29,928 bases of DNA from CAZHOV01 sp964534315 (GTDB lineage Bacteria > Bacteroidota > Bacteroidia > Chitinophagales > Saprospiraceae): contig CAZHOV010000061.1 in assembly GCA_964534315.1 (NCBI GenBank), positions 1-29,928 of the forward strand, in the 5' to 3' direction. Both the position numbers and the translations under genes were made by a program. The notes under the pieces were generated by a model. The model was not told the DNA's origin, ran no database searches, and worked only from the letters and a program-made list of their open reading frames with translations. The stretch's first letter is position 1. Every line of letters begins with the position of its first letter. Positions 16,438 through 24,690 of this stretch are shown here, piece after piece.

Positions 16438-19400
16438 TTATTCAATAAAATATAATTTACTGATGGCTTCTCCCCTATCCGTCCTCATTTTTAAAATATA
16501 TAAACCCGTATGCGGGAAGTGATTCTTATCCAGAATCATGGTTTGAAAACCCGATGCCAATATTCCCTTTTCTGAATAGATTATCCGTCCCGTTACATCG
16601 CTCAAGATCATTTCATAAGGCGTTTGATCATCAACACGAATACCTAGTGTGGTAGTTTTTGAAAAGGGATTCGGAAACGCTTCTATGGCAATAGTTGTAT
16701 TTCCATCCTCCTCGATTATTTTTCCTTTTCTTACAATAGAAAAAGAAAGCGGATATTCACTAAAGCCATCTTTTTCAACATAGGCTTCTGCAGCAATCAG
16801 GTCCGAGTTGATCGAAAATTTATCGCTCAATTGTCCTGATCTTTTAGCTTCGAAGATCACCTCTATGACAGCTCTATCTGAAGTAAATACATAATCACCA
16901 ATCCAACTGACAGGGATACTTCCTTCCTCCGATAAATGCAAGCTGTAATTTTCAGTATTAAACCCGGGCAGATCGCTACGAATAGCTTTTACAACTAACG
17001 TATTTGGATCAAATGCCAGCGTCCATTGCAAGCCTTTTATGGATTCTTTTCTAGTGGTGGCTAACACTGGCACCACCACTTCTTCCCCTTTTTGGAAAAA
17101 TTGATCCTGAGCAAACCAGCTGATTTCTTCCGCTTTCCGATGTTGCGAAGATTGCAGTAAGCCCGCATAACTATCGTTTACATCTCCGATCTTGACACCT
17201 ACAAAATCCTGCTCCAATTCATCTTCTTCCAGATAATTTATATTGATTACTTCTGGGAAAGGGGGGAAAAACGGATTCGATGGGTTGGGAAACTGATAAG
17301 CTTTATCAACAAACCGGAAAGAGGTATTATTAGAAAATTCCGATGTAAGCTGAAGAATCAGTTTACGAATCTCAACCAGGTCGAAGCTAGTCACTGCGCC
17401 GTCATTGCTGGCATCTGCAGCGATGATCTTGTAAGGGCTATCTAGCGGATCAAGCCCCAGAATATGCTGATTGATCAGCACCAAATCAAGTGTAGTAATC
17501 CCATTGACCGGATCGTCATTTTTAAAAGGAGTGATGATGTAATTTTGGAAGAGCAGGGCCTGGAAGGAGTACTGCCCCTGATCGTCCGTCAGAGCAGTCA
17601 AAATGTTCCCTCCGGCATTGCTACTTAGATCAACGGTCACTTCATTAACGGGATCCTGATCGTCCGTCAAAATTGCTCCGGAAATCAAAGCGGTGGTAGG
17701 GACCGGGTCACAAACGCCATCAGGATCTGAAATAGATAAAGAAACGGTGCAAAAGTCCTGATTACCGGATTCGTCAGTAACAAAGATCTCCAACGTAAGC
17801 AATAAGTTCAAGCTATCGTCCAGATCATCACAACTGAAAACGCGGATGGAATCCGCAATGTCGCTACCAAAAGAGAAAAGTAAGTCTTCAGCCAAGGTAC
17901 AATTGTCGGAGCTACCATTATCAAAGGCGGTAGCTGGAAGCTCCACAAAAGGCGCTGAGCTGTTAAACGGAACCGACAAATTCAGGCAAACCGGAGTTGG
18001 GGCTTTACAGTCTTCAATGGTAAAGGTATATTCGCAAGAGGTCAGATTTCCGCAACCATCTTCTACTTTCCAATGAATTCGATGGGTGCCAATAGGAAAT
18101 AAGCCGCTCGCATCATTCCCGGTTCCTTGAATATCGAGATTACCGTTGTCAAAAAGATCGATCGTATGGATAAAATTGAGGTCTTCGAAGGGAGTGCAGG
18201 CATCTGATGCATTTAAAATTAGCTGTACCGGCGTCTCGCCGCAGTCCGGCACGTCGGTACAAACAGTAAAGGATTCGCAATCACTTAAAATCTCTGGAAC
18301 AGTATTATCCAGCACTTTGATCTCCTGGGTATATTCCCAAAATACATGCCCGTAAGGAGAGGTTGAATCCGGCTGGCACCAATCTACCACCAGCCAATCC
18401 CTCACGATTTTAAAGCAAGCCGTATCCTGAACGACCACTTTGGTATCCTCATAATCTACGCCGATCAATTCGCAAAACCCGTCATCCAAGATAGGTTCGC
18501 CGGTAATAGATGGATCCGTTCCCGCATTACATTCCTCTACGAAATAGTCACATGGCCAGATCACACCATCGTTGGGGTCTTGATTTTGGCAATCCGTATC
18601 GGAAATATAGAAGGGATCAGCAGGGGTAAGGGTAATATTTTGGATACAGGCATTATGATTGCCATTGATATCAAAAGCTGTCCAGACGAGGCTAATCACG
18701 CCTGTCCCGCAATTATTCACATCATCCTGAATTTTAACAGCTACCGAATCAACCCCGCAATTATCAAATACGGCTGGATAATATCCGAGTAGAACAGAAT
18801 CGCTGTACACCGGATAACCATTTGCCGGGTTGTCCGAAAGCCCCAGCATGTCTTCATAATCCTCCCAACAATCAATGGTTACATGAGGAGGGCAGGCAAT
18901 GATTGGGGGAAGCGCGTCTTTTACCGTTACCTCCACCGTCACTTCGTTAAACCGTCCGATGGGATCATCTTCGGTGTAGGTACCTTCTATATCGTACACT
19001 CTGACCCTGACGGTCACCGTATCTCCGACATCGGCACATTCAAAAGTAACACAGTCGGTAAACGGGATATTGAACGGGGCATCTTCCCGCTTTAACTTGA
19101 TAGCCACCACTTCGCAATTATCATAACTGACATCATCAAATACAGACCAGCAAATTACAGCATCTCCATCTTGTCCTACAGCAGCTTGCAGGTGTTGATT
19201 GACCACGCCAACCGGCGGCACATTGTCTTCTACTTCGATAGAGATCGAGCAGGTGGAAGCATTGCCACAAGCATCTACGGCTACATAGGTAGCGGTAAAA
19301 TTACCAGGAGGTACAGACAGGAGCCACCCGCCATTATCAAATAACGTATCAAAAGGGGTGAGCACGAAAACAGTAACCGAATCATCTGAAGAACAATCAT

Positions 19401-20733
19401 CTGAATAAGTAACTTCCGGCAGAAATATATCAGCTGAACAGTTATTAACGCTGGTGCCGACCAAAATATCCTCAGGACATCCAATGTTTGGCCCCACCTC
19501 ATCAACTACTTCGATAATTTGATCTTTTTCCACATCTTCCCCGCTGCACACTTCCAGCACTGTCCAGGTTCTTAAGATGGTGAGGGTCGACTCACAGTTG
19601 CCCGGACTGGTTTGATCAAAGTAAAAAGCTTTGAACCCGCACACATCTCCACTCTTTATATTTTTGCCGTTAACGGTAGGCCAGCCGGTTTGGTCGGGGT
19701 GGGTAGATTGACCGTTGCAATCGACTCCCGGATTTTGTATTCCATCAAGAGAAATAGGAAAAACCACGTCTGTTAATTTGGGGCGTTGCTCAAAAATGAA
19801 TTGAACACAAGAATTGGTATTATCATATTCATCCGTGACTTCCCATGATCTTTTGATCTTTCGCACGAATGGCTGATCGCAGGTTCCGGGATAAATAGAG
19901 TCAGAAAAAATAAGGTCCACTTCCCCACAATTATCAAAAGCAGCAAAGCCTCCAACGCTATCCGGATGAAGGGGATCGCCACAGGTGATCCAAACCGAAT
20001 CGCATTGTACAATTTCGGGTATAAGATTATCAATAACTGCCAGCTCTCCATCGCAGGTGTTGCCTGAAGGAAGATGGGTGACCTCGTACTGCACCGTATC
20101 GCCTACGTGATCGCTGACAAGCATATTTCCGTAGGATTGGCCGTTCCAGGTGATCTCAATATCGTAAAGGTTCCAGCAAAGATCGTCTCCCTCCAGCACC
20201 ATATCAATCAACACTTCTTCTTCACAATCTTCATCCATGGCTACGATCTCCAGCGAATTACAAAAAAGAGTAGTTTGATCAACGCAGGGAACGAACCCCG
20301 CATCAACGGACAAGATAGTATCGGTGGCTCCAATAGCGAAGCAATCCGTAAAGCCGTCATCACCTACATCACTATCGATCTCGTCGTTGTTGCCTTGGTC
20401 TTTTGTAGTATAATTGAGAAAAGGAGGGAGTTGGAATTTAATAATATAATTACCGGCCGGCAGTTCAGAAAAGAAGTAATCCCCATTGGCGTTGGAGAAG
20501 GTAGTTGCTATGGGGCTATCCAGATTATCACAGGCATAAAGCTCTACCAGGATACTATCGATTCCTGGTTCATTAGCATCTTGCAACCCGTTCCCATCCA
20601 GATCTTCCCAGACCTTATCACCAATTTGGGCGTCTACGAGAAACAGATCATTAGCCGGCAAAAGCTGACAGGTGAAGAATAAAAAAAGCAACATTAAAAG
20701 CTTCTCAATCGAAAATTTAAGCAGCGTTTCCAT
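16438..20733 (-). CDS. Giant T9SS surface protein with SdrD-B, HYR-like, dockerin-like and cohesin-like modules
   Basis: A 1431-aa secreted protein. An N-terminal signal peptide (about residues 1-35, core LLMLLFLFFTCQLLPA) is followed by an SdrD-B-like domain (IGDKVWEDLDGNGLQDANEP...AGNYIIKFQLP), a long series of cysteine-rich HYR/Ig-like domains (for example PPIIACPPHVTIDC and NIGCPEDILVGTS), a carboxypeptidase-regulatory-like fold (SGAILTDDQDPVNEVTVDLS), a dockerin-like segment AADASNDGAVTSFDLVEIRK, a cohesin-like domain (IKGLQWTLAFDPNTLVVKAI) and a C-terminal type A sorting domain opening AIEAFPNPFSKTTTLGI. No catalytic domain is visible. The module order at the C-terminus parallels the T9SS protein at 5940. 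Probably a surface adhesin or matrix protein (inference). Confidence 0.9.
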   Translation of the reverse strand: METLLKFSIEKLLMLLFLFFTCQLLPANDLFLVDAQIGDKVWEDLDGNGLQDANEPGIDSILVELYACDNLDSPIATTFSNANGDYFFSELPAGNYIIKFQLPPFLNYTTKDQGNNDEIDSDVGDDGFTDCFAIGATDTILSVDAGFVPCVDQTTLFCNSLEIVAMDEDCEEEVLIDMVLEGDDLCWNLYDIEITWNGQSYGNMLVSDHVGDTVQYEVTHLPSGNTCDGELAVIDNLIPEIVQCDSVWITCGDPLHPDSVGGFAAFDNCGEVDLIFSDSIYPGTCDQPFVRKIKRSWEVTDEYDNTNSCVQFIFEQRPKLTDVVFPISLDGIQNPGVDCNGQSTHPDQTGWPTVNGKNIKSGDVCGFKAFYFDQTSPGNCESTLTILRTWTVLEVCSGEDVEKDQIIEVVDEVGPNIGCPEDILVGTSVNNCSADIFLPEVTYSDDCSSDDSVTVFVLTPFDTLFDNGGWLLSVPPGNFTATYVAVDACGNASTCSISIEVEDNVPPVGVVNQHLQAAVGQDGDAVICWSVFDDVSYDNCEVVAIKLKREDAPFNIPFTDCVTFECADVGDTVTVRVRVYDIEGTYTEDDPIGRFNEVTVEVTVKDALPPIIACPPHVTIDCWEDYEDMLGLSDNPANGYPVYSDSVLLGYYPAVFDNCGVDSVAVKIQDDVNNCGTGVISLVWTAFDINGNHNACIQNITLTPADPFYISDTDCQNQDPNDGVIWPCDYFVEECNAGTDPSITGEPILDDGFCELIGVDYEDTKVVVQDTACFKIVRDWLVVDWCQPDSTSPYGHVFWEYTQEIKVLDNTVPEILSDCESFTVCTDVPDCGETPVQLILNASDACTPFEDLNFIHTIDLFDNGNLDIQGTGNDASGLFPIGTHRIHWKVEDGCGNLTSCEYTFTIEDCKAPTPVCLNLSVPFNSSAPFVELPATAFDNGSSDNCTLAEDLLFSFGSDIADSIRVFSCDDLDDSLNLLLTLEIFVTDESGNQDFCTVSLSISDPDGVCDPVPTTALISGAILTDDQDPVNEVTVDLSSNAGGNILTALTDDQGQYSFQALLFQNYIITPFKNDDPVNGITTLDLVLINQHILGLDPLDSPYKIIAADASNDGAVTSFDLVEIRKLILQLTSEFSNNTSFRFVDKAYQFPNPSNPFFPPFPEVININYLEEDELEQDFVGVKIGDVNDSYAGLLQSSQHRKAEEISWFAQDQFFQKGEEVVVPVLATTRKESIKGLQWTLAFDPNTLVVKAIRSDLPGFNTENYSLHLSEEGSIPVSWIGDYVFTSDRAVIEVIFEAKRSGQLSDKFSINSDLIAAEAYVEKDGFSEYPLSFSIVRKGKIIEEDGNTTIAIEAFPNPFSKTTTLGIRVDDQTPYEMILSDVTGRIIYSEKGILASGFQTMILDKNHFPHTGLYILKMRTDRGEAISKLYFIE

Positions 20734-20941
20734 AGTGTATATTTTTAAAAATAACTGTATTTACCCGGAAATTGAAAGGTCAATTTACCTGACGGAAAAC
20801 CTATTCTTGATGAATAGATAAATAAGGTTTACACGAAAGCGGTTTTGGGAAAGCTTTTGGAATAAAAATTTAAGTGCAAGATAAAAAGAAGCTGCTACTA
20901 ATTAGACAGATAGCCGATTAAACTTTGTTTAATTTCTTACA

Positions 20942-21565
20942 TTATCGGATTTCGCATTCCAGCATATGTTTCTCCGTTCCGTCGGCCAGCAACAATTTAC
21001 CTTCCAGGCGATCTCCAATGTTTACGGGGCCTACTCCGGCGGGTGTTCCGGTATAGATCATATCGCCTTGGTGCAATTTGAAGTATTGAGAGACGTAGGT
21101 AATGATATAATCAAAAGAGAAGATTAGGTCTTTGGTGAATCCATGTTGAACCAGCTCGCCGTTTTTCAGCAGTTTAAACTCAATATTTTCCTTGTTTACT
21201 TTGCTGATATCGATAAAAGCGCTGATCGGAGCAGAGCCGTCGAAGCCTTTGGCGATCTCCCAGGGGTGTCCTTTTTCCTTGCATATTTTTTGTACATCCC
21301 GTGCTGTAAAATCGATACCAAACGCGACCTGGTTGTAATATTTGGAGGCAAATTCAGGCTGCACATGCCTTCCGTTGCGGCAGATTTTCAATACGATCTC
21401 CGCTTCATAATGAATCTCTTTTGAAAACTCGGGGAAGTAAAACGGCTTATTATTGACCAACAAAGCTGAAGAAGGCTTCATAAAAACCAATGGCTTTTTA
21501 GGTACCGGATTATCCAGTTCCTTAGCATGATCAACGTAATTGCGGCCTATGCAGATGATTTTCAT
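20942..21565 (-). CDS. Fumarylacetoacetate hydrolase-family protein
   Basis: A 207-aa enzyme of the FAH superfamily (metal-dependent hydrolases, isomerases and oxaloacetate decarboxylases acting on 2-oxoacid-like compounds). Metal ligands fit E54 and E56 in IHYEAEIVLK and D85 in FGIDFTARD; the C-terminal YTGTPAGVGPV motif is typical. The size is that of the short, single-domain FAHD1/YcgM-like type. The ATG at 21563-21565 begins the family's normal N-terminus KIICIGRNY. An open frame continues 30 codons upstream through the heptad array and encodes a repetitive PRLKTQD tract, which I judge to be non-coding. The substrate cannot be fixed from sequence. Confidence 0.88.
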   Translation of the reverse strand: MKIICIGRNYVDHAKELDNPVPKKPLVFMKPSSALLVNNKPFYFPEFSKEIHYEAEIVLKICRNGRHVQPEFASKYYNQVAFGIDFTARDVQKICKEKGHPWEIAKGFDGSAPISAFIDISKVNKENIEFKLLKNGELVQHGFTKDLIFSFDYIITYVSQYFKLHQGDMIYTGTPAGVGPVNIGDRLEGKLLLADGTEKHMLECEIR

Positions 21566-21609
21566 GTCTTGAGTCTTGAGTCTTGGGTCTTGAGTCTTGA
21601 GTCTTGGGT
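21566..21609. repeat. Left heptad array (GTCTTGA unit) flanking the four-helix-bundle gene
   Basis: Six full units of period 7 on the plus strand: GTCTTGA, GTCTTGA, GTCTTGG, GTCTTGA, GTCTTGA, GTCTTGG, then GT. It abuts the FAH-family start codon. It is the reverse complement of the array at 22043-22080, so the two form an inverted pair around the small gene at 21684-22040. Confidence 0.9.
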
Positions 21610-21623
21610 AATATATTAAATAA

Positions 21624-21653
21624 TTGTTAAAATGGGTTACCTTTTTATTTTTC
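21624..21653 (+). promoter_or_regulatory. Possible promoter of the four-helix-bundle gene
   Basis: TTG (21624-21626) and TATTTTTC (21646-21653) are 19 bases apart, one mismatch from the Bacteroidota pattern TTG-N(17-23)-TAnnTTTG. The transcript would start near 21660, inside the left array boundary but outside the array itself. Confidence 0.3.
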
Positions 21654-21683
21654 AAGTTACTCCTAAGTAGAAAAGTAACTGAT

Positions 21684-22040
21684 ATGAATCAATACAAAAA
21701 CTTAATTGTCTGGCAGAGATCCATTTCCTTGGCAACCCAAATTTACAACCTTACGAGTAAGTTTCCACAAAAAGAGAAATTTGGCTTAATCAACCAATTG
21801 AATCGTTGTTCCATCTCAATTGCTTCCAATATTGCGGAAGGAAGTGGTACTTTTTATGAAAAATCTTTTCTTTCTTTTTTAAGTATTGCCTATGCTTCAA
21901 CATGTGAATTAGAAACTCAATGCATTATTTCATTTAGGTTGGGTTATATTTCAAAGGATGAATTAAATTCTATTTCGAAAGATATAGAGGCCATTCAAAA
22001 AATGATTTACAAACTAAAACAAACTCTAAGATCAAAATAA
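21684..22040 (+). CDS. S23/four-helix-bundle protein (23S rRNA intervening-sequence type)
   Basis: A 118-aa helical protein. The opening YKNLIVWQRSISLATQIYNL, then FPQKEKFGLINQLNRCSISI and ASNIAEGSG, is the signature of the S23/TIGR02436 family, first known from ORFs in intervening sequences of 23S rRNA and structurally related to bAvd of diversity-generating retroelements. The family forms a pentameric basic four-helix bundle that may bind nucleic acid. ATG at 21684 is chosen over an upstream in-frame start at 21624. It is the only plus-strand gene between FAH and trpS and is bracketed by inverted heptad arrays. No reverse transcriptase or rRNA is nearby. Confidence 0.88.
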   Translation: MNQYKNLIVWQRSISLATQIYNLTSKFPQKEKFGLINQLNRCSISIASNIAEGSGTFYEKSFLSFLSIAYASTCELETQCIISFRLGYISKDELNSISKDIEAIQKMIYKLKQTLRSK

Positions 22041-22042
22041 TT

Positions 22043-22080
22043 ACTCAAGACTCAAGACTCAAGACCTAAGACTAAAGACT
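22043..22080. repeat. Right heptad array (TCAAGAC unit) flanking the four-helix-bundle gene
   Basis: Five period-7 units on the plus strand: ACTCAAG three times, then ACCTAAG and ACTAAAG, then ACT. It starts 2 bases after the four-helix-bundle stop and ends 3 bases before the trpS stop on the other strand. It is inverted relative to the array at 21566-21609. Confidence 0.88.
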
Positions 22081-22083
22081 ATT

Positions 22084-23091
22084 TCAAAATCTCACATTCA
22101 TCAATCCCGCCAGTTCCTTTACCTCCTTCACGGTTTGCTGGGCGATCTTACGAATTTGGGCGGAGGAATCTTTGATCTGTTTTTTTATTTCTTTTTTGCT
22201 GGCTTTGATCTCTGCTTTGCGTTCGCGGAAGGGAGTCGTTAATTTGACCAGGGCATCAGCTACGGCTTCTTTAAGCTCTACATATTTGAGTACACCGGCA
22301 TTGTAGTCTTGCATTAAGGATTCGTGATTAGCTGTTTCACCGCAGGCTTTTAGCAATTCGAATAAATTGCCGACCCCTTCACTCATTTCTCCTTCCGGCG
22401 TATCTCCAGTATCGGTTACAGCAGAGCGGATTTGTTTTCGTATACGGGCTTCTTCGGCAAAAACATTGATGTAGTGTTTTTCTCCGGCGCTTTTACTCAT
22501 TTTTCTGGCTGGATCAGCAGTAGATTTGATCTTGGGCGTTTCGGTAAACAGCGTTTCGGGGAGCACAAAATAGTTTTTTCCTACCTGATTATTAAAGCGC
22601 TGAGCAATATTTCTGGTCAATTCCAGGTGTTGCTCCTGGTCTTTCCCAACTGGTACAAAATCAGCACGGTAGATCAAAATATCAGCCGCTTGCAATACCG
22701 GATAATCGAGCAGCCCGGCAGACACAAACCCCTCCCCCATTTGCTCACTCTTGGCACTTTTATCTTTAAATTGGGTCATCCTGGTCAATTGTCCATAGGA
22801 CGTAAAACCATTAAATACCCAGCACAATTCTGCATGCTCAGGAACTAGAGACTGAATAAACAGGTTCTCCGCTTTAACCCCTACTGCTAACAGATTGAAA
22901 ATCAACTCCCAGGTATTGTTACGGAGCTTCTTCGGATCATAAGGCATCGTAATCGCATGATAATCTACCACCCCATATACGCATTCGTATCTATCTTGAA
23001 GTTCCACCCAATTGCGGACAGCACCAAAGTAATTTCCCAAATGCATATCACCCGTAGGCTGAATGGCTGAAAGTACGCGTTTTTTTTCCAT
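22084..23091 (-). CDS. trpS: Tryptophanyl-tRNA synthetase
   Basis: Class I aminoacyl-tRNA synthetase charging tRNA-Trp. The 335-aa product shows the HIGH-like motif in PTGDMHLGNYFGA (residues 12-24), the class Ic tryptophan-pocket region (VGKDQEQHLELTRNIA), and the KMSKS loop in RKMSKSAGEKH. Length is normal for bacterial TrpRS. ATG at 23089-23091. The stop abuts the right heptad array. The next gene upstream on the strand (ridA) ends 117 bases away. No T-box or leader peptide is apparent. Confidence 0.96.
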   Translation of the reverse strand: MEKKRVLSAIQPTGDMHLGNYFGAVRNWVELQDRYECVYGVVDYHAITMPYDPKKLRNNTWELIFNLLAVGVKAENLFIQSLVPEHAELCWVFNGFTSYGQLTRMTQFKDKSAKSEQMGEGFVSAGLLDYPVLQAADILIYRADFVPVGKDQEQHLELTRNIAQRFNNQVGKNYFVLPETLFTETPKIKSTADPARKMSKSAGEKHYINVFAEEARIRKQIRSAVTDTGDTPEGEMSEGVGNLFELLKACGETANHESLMQDYNAGVLKYVELKEAVADALVKLTTPFRERKAEIKASKKEIKKQIKDSSAQIRKIAQQTVKEVKELAGLMNVRF

Positions 23092-23116
23092 GATTATTGT
23101 TAAGCTTGTAGGTTAT

Positions 23117-23145
23117 CTCGCAAAGCCGCAGAGAACGCAACATTT
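23117..23145. repeat. Degenerate CGCAAAG-type short repeat
   Basis: Between trpS and ridA the plus strand reads CGCAAAGC, CGCAGAGAA and CGCAAC in succession. It resembles the CGCAAAGn-CGCAGAGn interspersed repeats that are common between genes in many Bacteroidota genomes. It is a short, imperfect copy and has no visible coding role. Confidence 0.45.
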
Positions 23146-23185
23146 TTTGAGTTGGAGGTTTATTTTGACTGCACGGCTACCAACT

Positions 23186-23220
23186 ATTAATTACTCCTTA
23201 TTAGTTCCTCATTGCCCATT
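23186..23220. repeat. Heptanucleotide array at ridA 3' end
   Basis: Five period-7 units on the plus strand: ATTAATT, ACTCCTT, ATTAGTT, CCTCATT, GCCCATT. On the minus strand AATGGGC-AATGAGG supplies the final Asn-Gly-Gln codons and the TGA stop (23209-23211) of ridA. More degenerate than the arrays at 4247 and 27579. Confidence 0.7.
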
Positions 23221-23601
23221 TCCCACCGCTGCAATACAGGAGATTTCTATATTGACCAACTTTGGTAAATTAGCTACTTCTACAAGGGCCCTGGCCGGAG
23301 CAGTGGCTTCATCAAAATAAGAAGCATAGACATCATTGATACGGCTGTAAAGGTTGATATCTGAAACAAAGATACTACATCTCAATACCTGCTCGAAAGA
23401 GGTGCCTGCCTCCTCAAGAATAGCCTTTAAATTAGCCATCACCAAATGGGTTTCTTCTTCAATCGTACCTTTCAAAAGTTCTCCACTTAAGGGATCCAGG
23501 GCGATCTGGCCAGAAATATACAACACCCCGTTGTGCAAAACAGCTTGGTTGTAAGGGCCAACCGGTGCAGGAGCTTTATCCGTTTGAATGATCTTTTTCA
23601 T
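23209..23601 (-). CDS. ridA: RidA-family enamine/imine deaminase
   Basis: A 130-aa RidA/YjgF-type protein, which hydrolyses reactive 2-aminoacrylate and related enamines released by PLP enzymes and so protects other PLP enzymes. The family pattern is clear: KAPAPVGPYNQAVL at the N-terminus, YISGQIALDP, the catalytic arginine R104 in PARALVEVANLP, and the conserved glutamate E120 in VNIEISCIA. The ATG at 23599-23601 fits; an open frame continues upstream but is not conserved in kind. The last codons come from the heptad array. Likely a functional partner of PLP enzymes such as GcvP, though that link is only metabolic. Confidence 0.92.
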   Translation of the reverse strand: MKKIIQTDKAPAPVGPYNQAVLHNGVLYISGQIALDPLSGELLKGTIEEETHLVMANLKAILEEAGTSFEQVLRCSIFVSDINLYSRINDVYASYFDEATAPARALVEVANLPKLVNIEISCIAAVGNGQ

Positions 23602-23702
23602 ATTTCTTTTTTGCAAAAATAGGAAAATTTGCAAATGACGAAAGCTCCGCACAGGTATTTCCATGGGAGCTTTTTGCATTCAATATATTTTATAATTAGC
23701 CG

Positions 23703-23900
23703 CTATTCTTCAAATTCTTCTTCCGCCTGGATGACGATTTGTCCACGGTAGTACATGTTGCCGTCAAGCCAATATGTACGGTGATATTGGTGCTTTTCAC
23801 CAGTTGTCGGACATTTCGCTACAGTGGGAAGAGCTGCTTTTTTGTGCGTTCTTCGCTTTCTCTTACGCTGCTTAGAGATTCTACTCTTCGGATGTGCCAT
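23703..23900 (-). CDS. rpmF: 50S ribosomal protein L32
   Basis: A 65-aa basic protein of the large ribosomal subunit. The opening MAHPKSRISKQRKRKRRTH is diagnostic. The zinc-binding CxxC pairs of classical L32 are absent: only one cysteine remains, in KCPTTGEKHQYH, and the C-terminal YYRGQIVI segment is the Bacteroidota form, which does not need zinc. It follows the YceD/DUF177 gene by 37 bases on the same strand, the widely conserved yceD-rpmF pair, so the two are co-transcribed. Confidence 0.96.
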   Translation of the reverse strand: MAHPKSRISKQRKRKRRTHKKAALPTVAKCPTTGEKHQYHRTYWLDGNMYYRGQIVIQAEEEFEE

Positions 23901-23937
23901 TTTACTATTTTTTTATTTATTTGAAAGTATTTGCTAA

Positions 23938-24474
23938 TTAATTATCTTTTCCAAAATTCTTTAAAGCCTCGCTAAACGGATTGTTTTTAGGTTCTTCCTC
24001 TTCTTCTGCCTGTTCGCTGTCCAGATAAGCGAGCATCTCCAAATCGCAAACCGGTTCTTCCTCTTCTTCGCATTCATATACTTTAACCATCGGCATGGCT
24101 AACGCTATAAACTCATATACGAAGGGAGCAATGTCCAATTCGGTGGAGCCGTAGGGAATATAAAAAACATCTTCTTCCTCCATCTCCGGGTCTTCTTCTC
24201 CATATTTCACTAAGAGTCGATTTCTTCCCGATAGCGGAAGCTGGATAGTAGCTAAGCATCGGTCACATTCGGTTTCGGCTTTACCCGTAAAATCAAAATG
24301 CAAGACCAGCAAATCAGGACGTTTATCCAACTCAACTTCCATCTCAAAAGATCCCTTTTCAATCGGGCTATCCTCAAAATGTGAAAAAAACGTATCCCCA
24401 ACGGAATATGAAAAATTATGGTAGCCACTGCTAAGGCCACTTAAAGGCAATTTGTACGCTGTTAACTCACTCAT
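23938..24474 (-). CDS. YceD/DUF177-family protein
   Basis: A 178-aa member of the YceD (DUF177) family, usually encoded just before rpmF and linked to 23S rRNA or large-subunit biogenesis. Visible features are LHFDFTGKAETECDRCLA with the family CxRC motif, an acidic C-terminal half (EEDPEMEEEDVFYI, YECEEEEEPVCDLEM) and a second cysteine pair in that region. The start at 24472-24474 gives the normal N-terminus. The acidic tail (EQAEEEEEPKNNP) may be disordered. The rpmF context strongly supports the call. Confidence 0.87.
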   Translation of the reverse strand: MSELTAYKLPLSGLSSGYHNFSYSVGDTFFSHFEDSPIEKGSFEMEVELDKRPDLLVLHFDFTGKAETECDRCLATIQLPLSGRNRLLVKYGEEDPEMEEEDVFYIPYGSTELDIAPFVYEFIALAMPMVKVYECEEEEEPVCDLEMLAYLDSEQAEEEEEPKNNPFSEALKNFGKDN

Positions 24475-24501
24475 TTCTTAAACTTCTTCGAATTGCGGAT
24501 G

Positions 24502-24509
24502 CAAAGATA
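24502..24509 (-). promoter_or_regulatory. Probable promoter -7 element of the yceD-rpmF operon
   Basis: The minus strand reads TATCTTTG, an exact match to TAnnTTTG, 28 bases upstream of the YceD-like start. No clear -33 TTG. Confidence 0.45.
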
Positions 24510-24690
24510 ACTTTTTTTGTTTAAATTGTCTAGTGTTAATAGCAAGAAATATGATCTCGTCCTACACCAAATATGGTGCAATAAAGCTTATTTTGCTTTA
24601 TCTGAGTCGGTCTCTGCTTTATTTTGAGCGAAAAAATGCCGACTTGCTAAAGAAATATTTCATACCTTCCCTTTTCCTAAACTTATCAAC

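Noticed and set aside
21566..21655. N-terminal extension of the FAH-family protein through the heptad array
   Set aside because: The extension translates the repeat (PRLKTQD twice) and precedes a normal FAH N-terminus at the ATG 21563-21565.
21684..22040. Part of a diversity-generating retroelement (bAvd-like gene)
   Set aside because: No reverse transcriptase, template repeat or variable repeat was seen nearby; the gene matches the free-standing S23 type.
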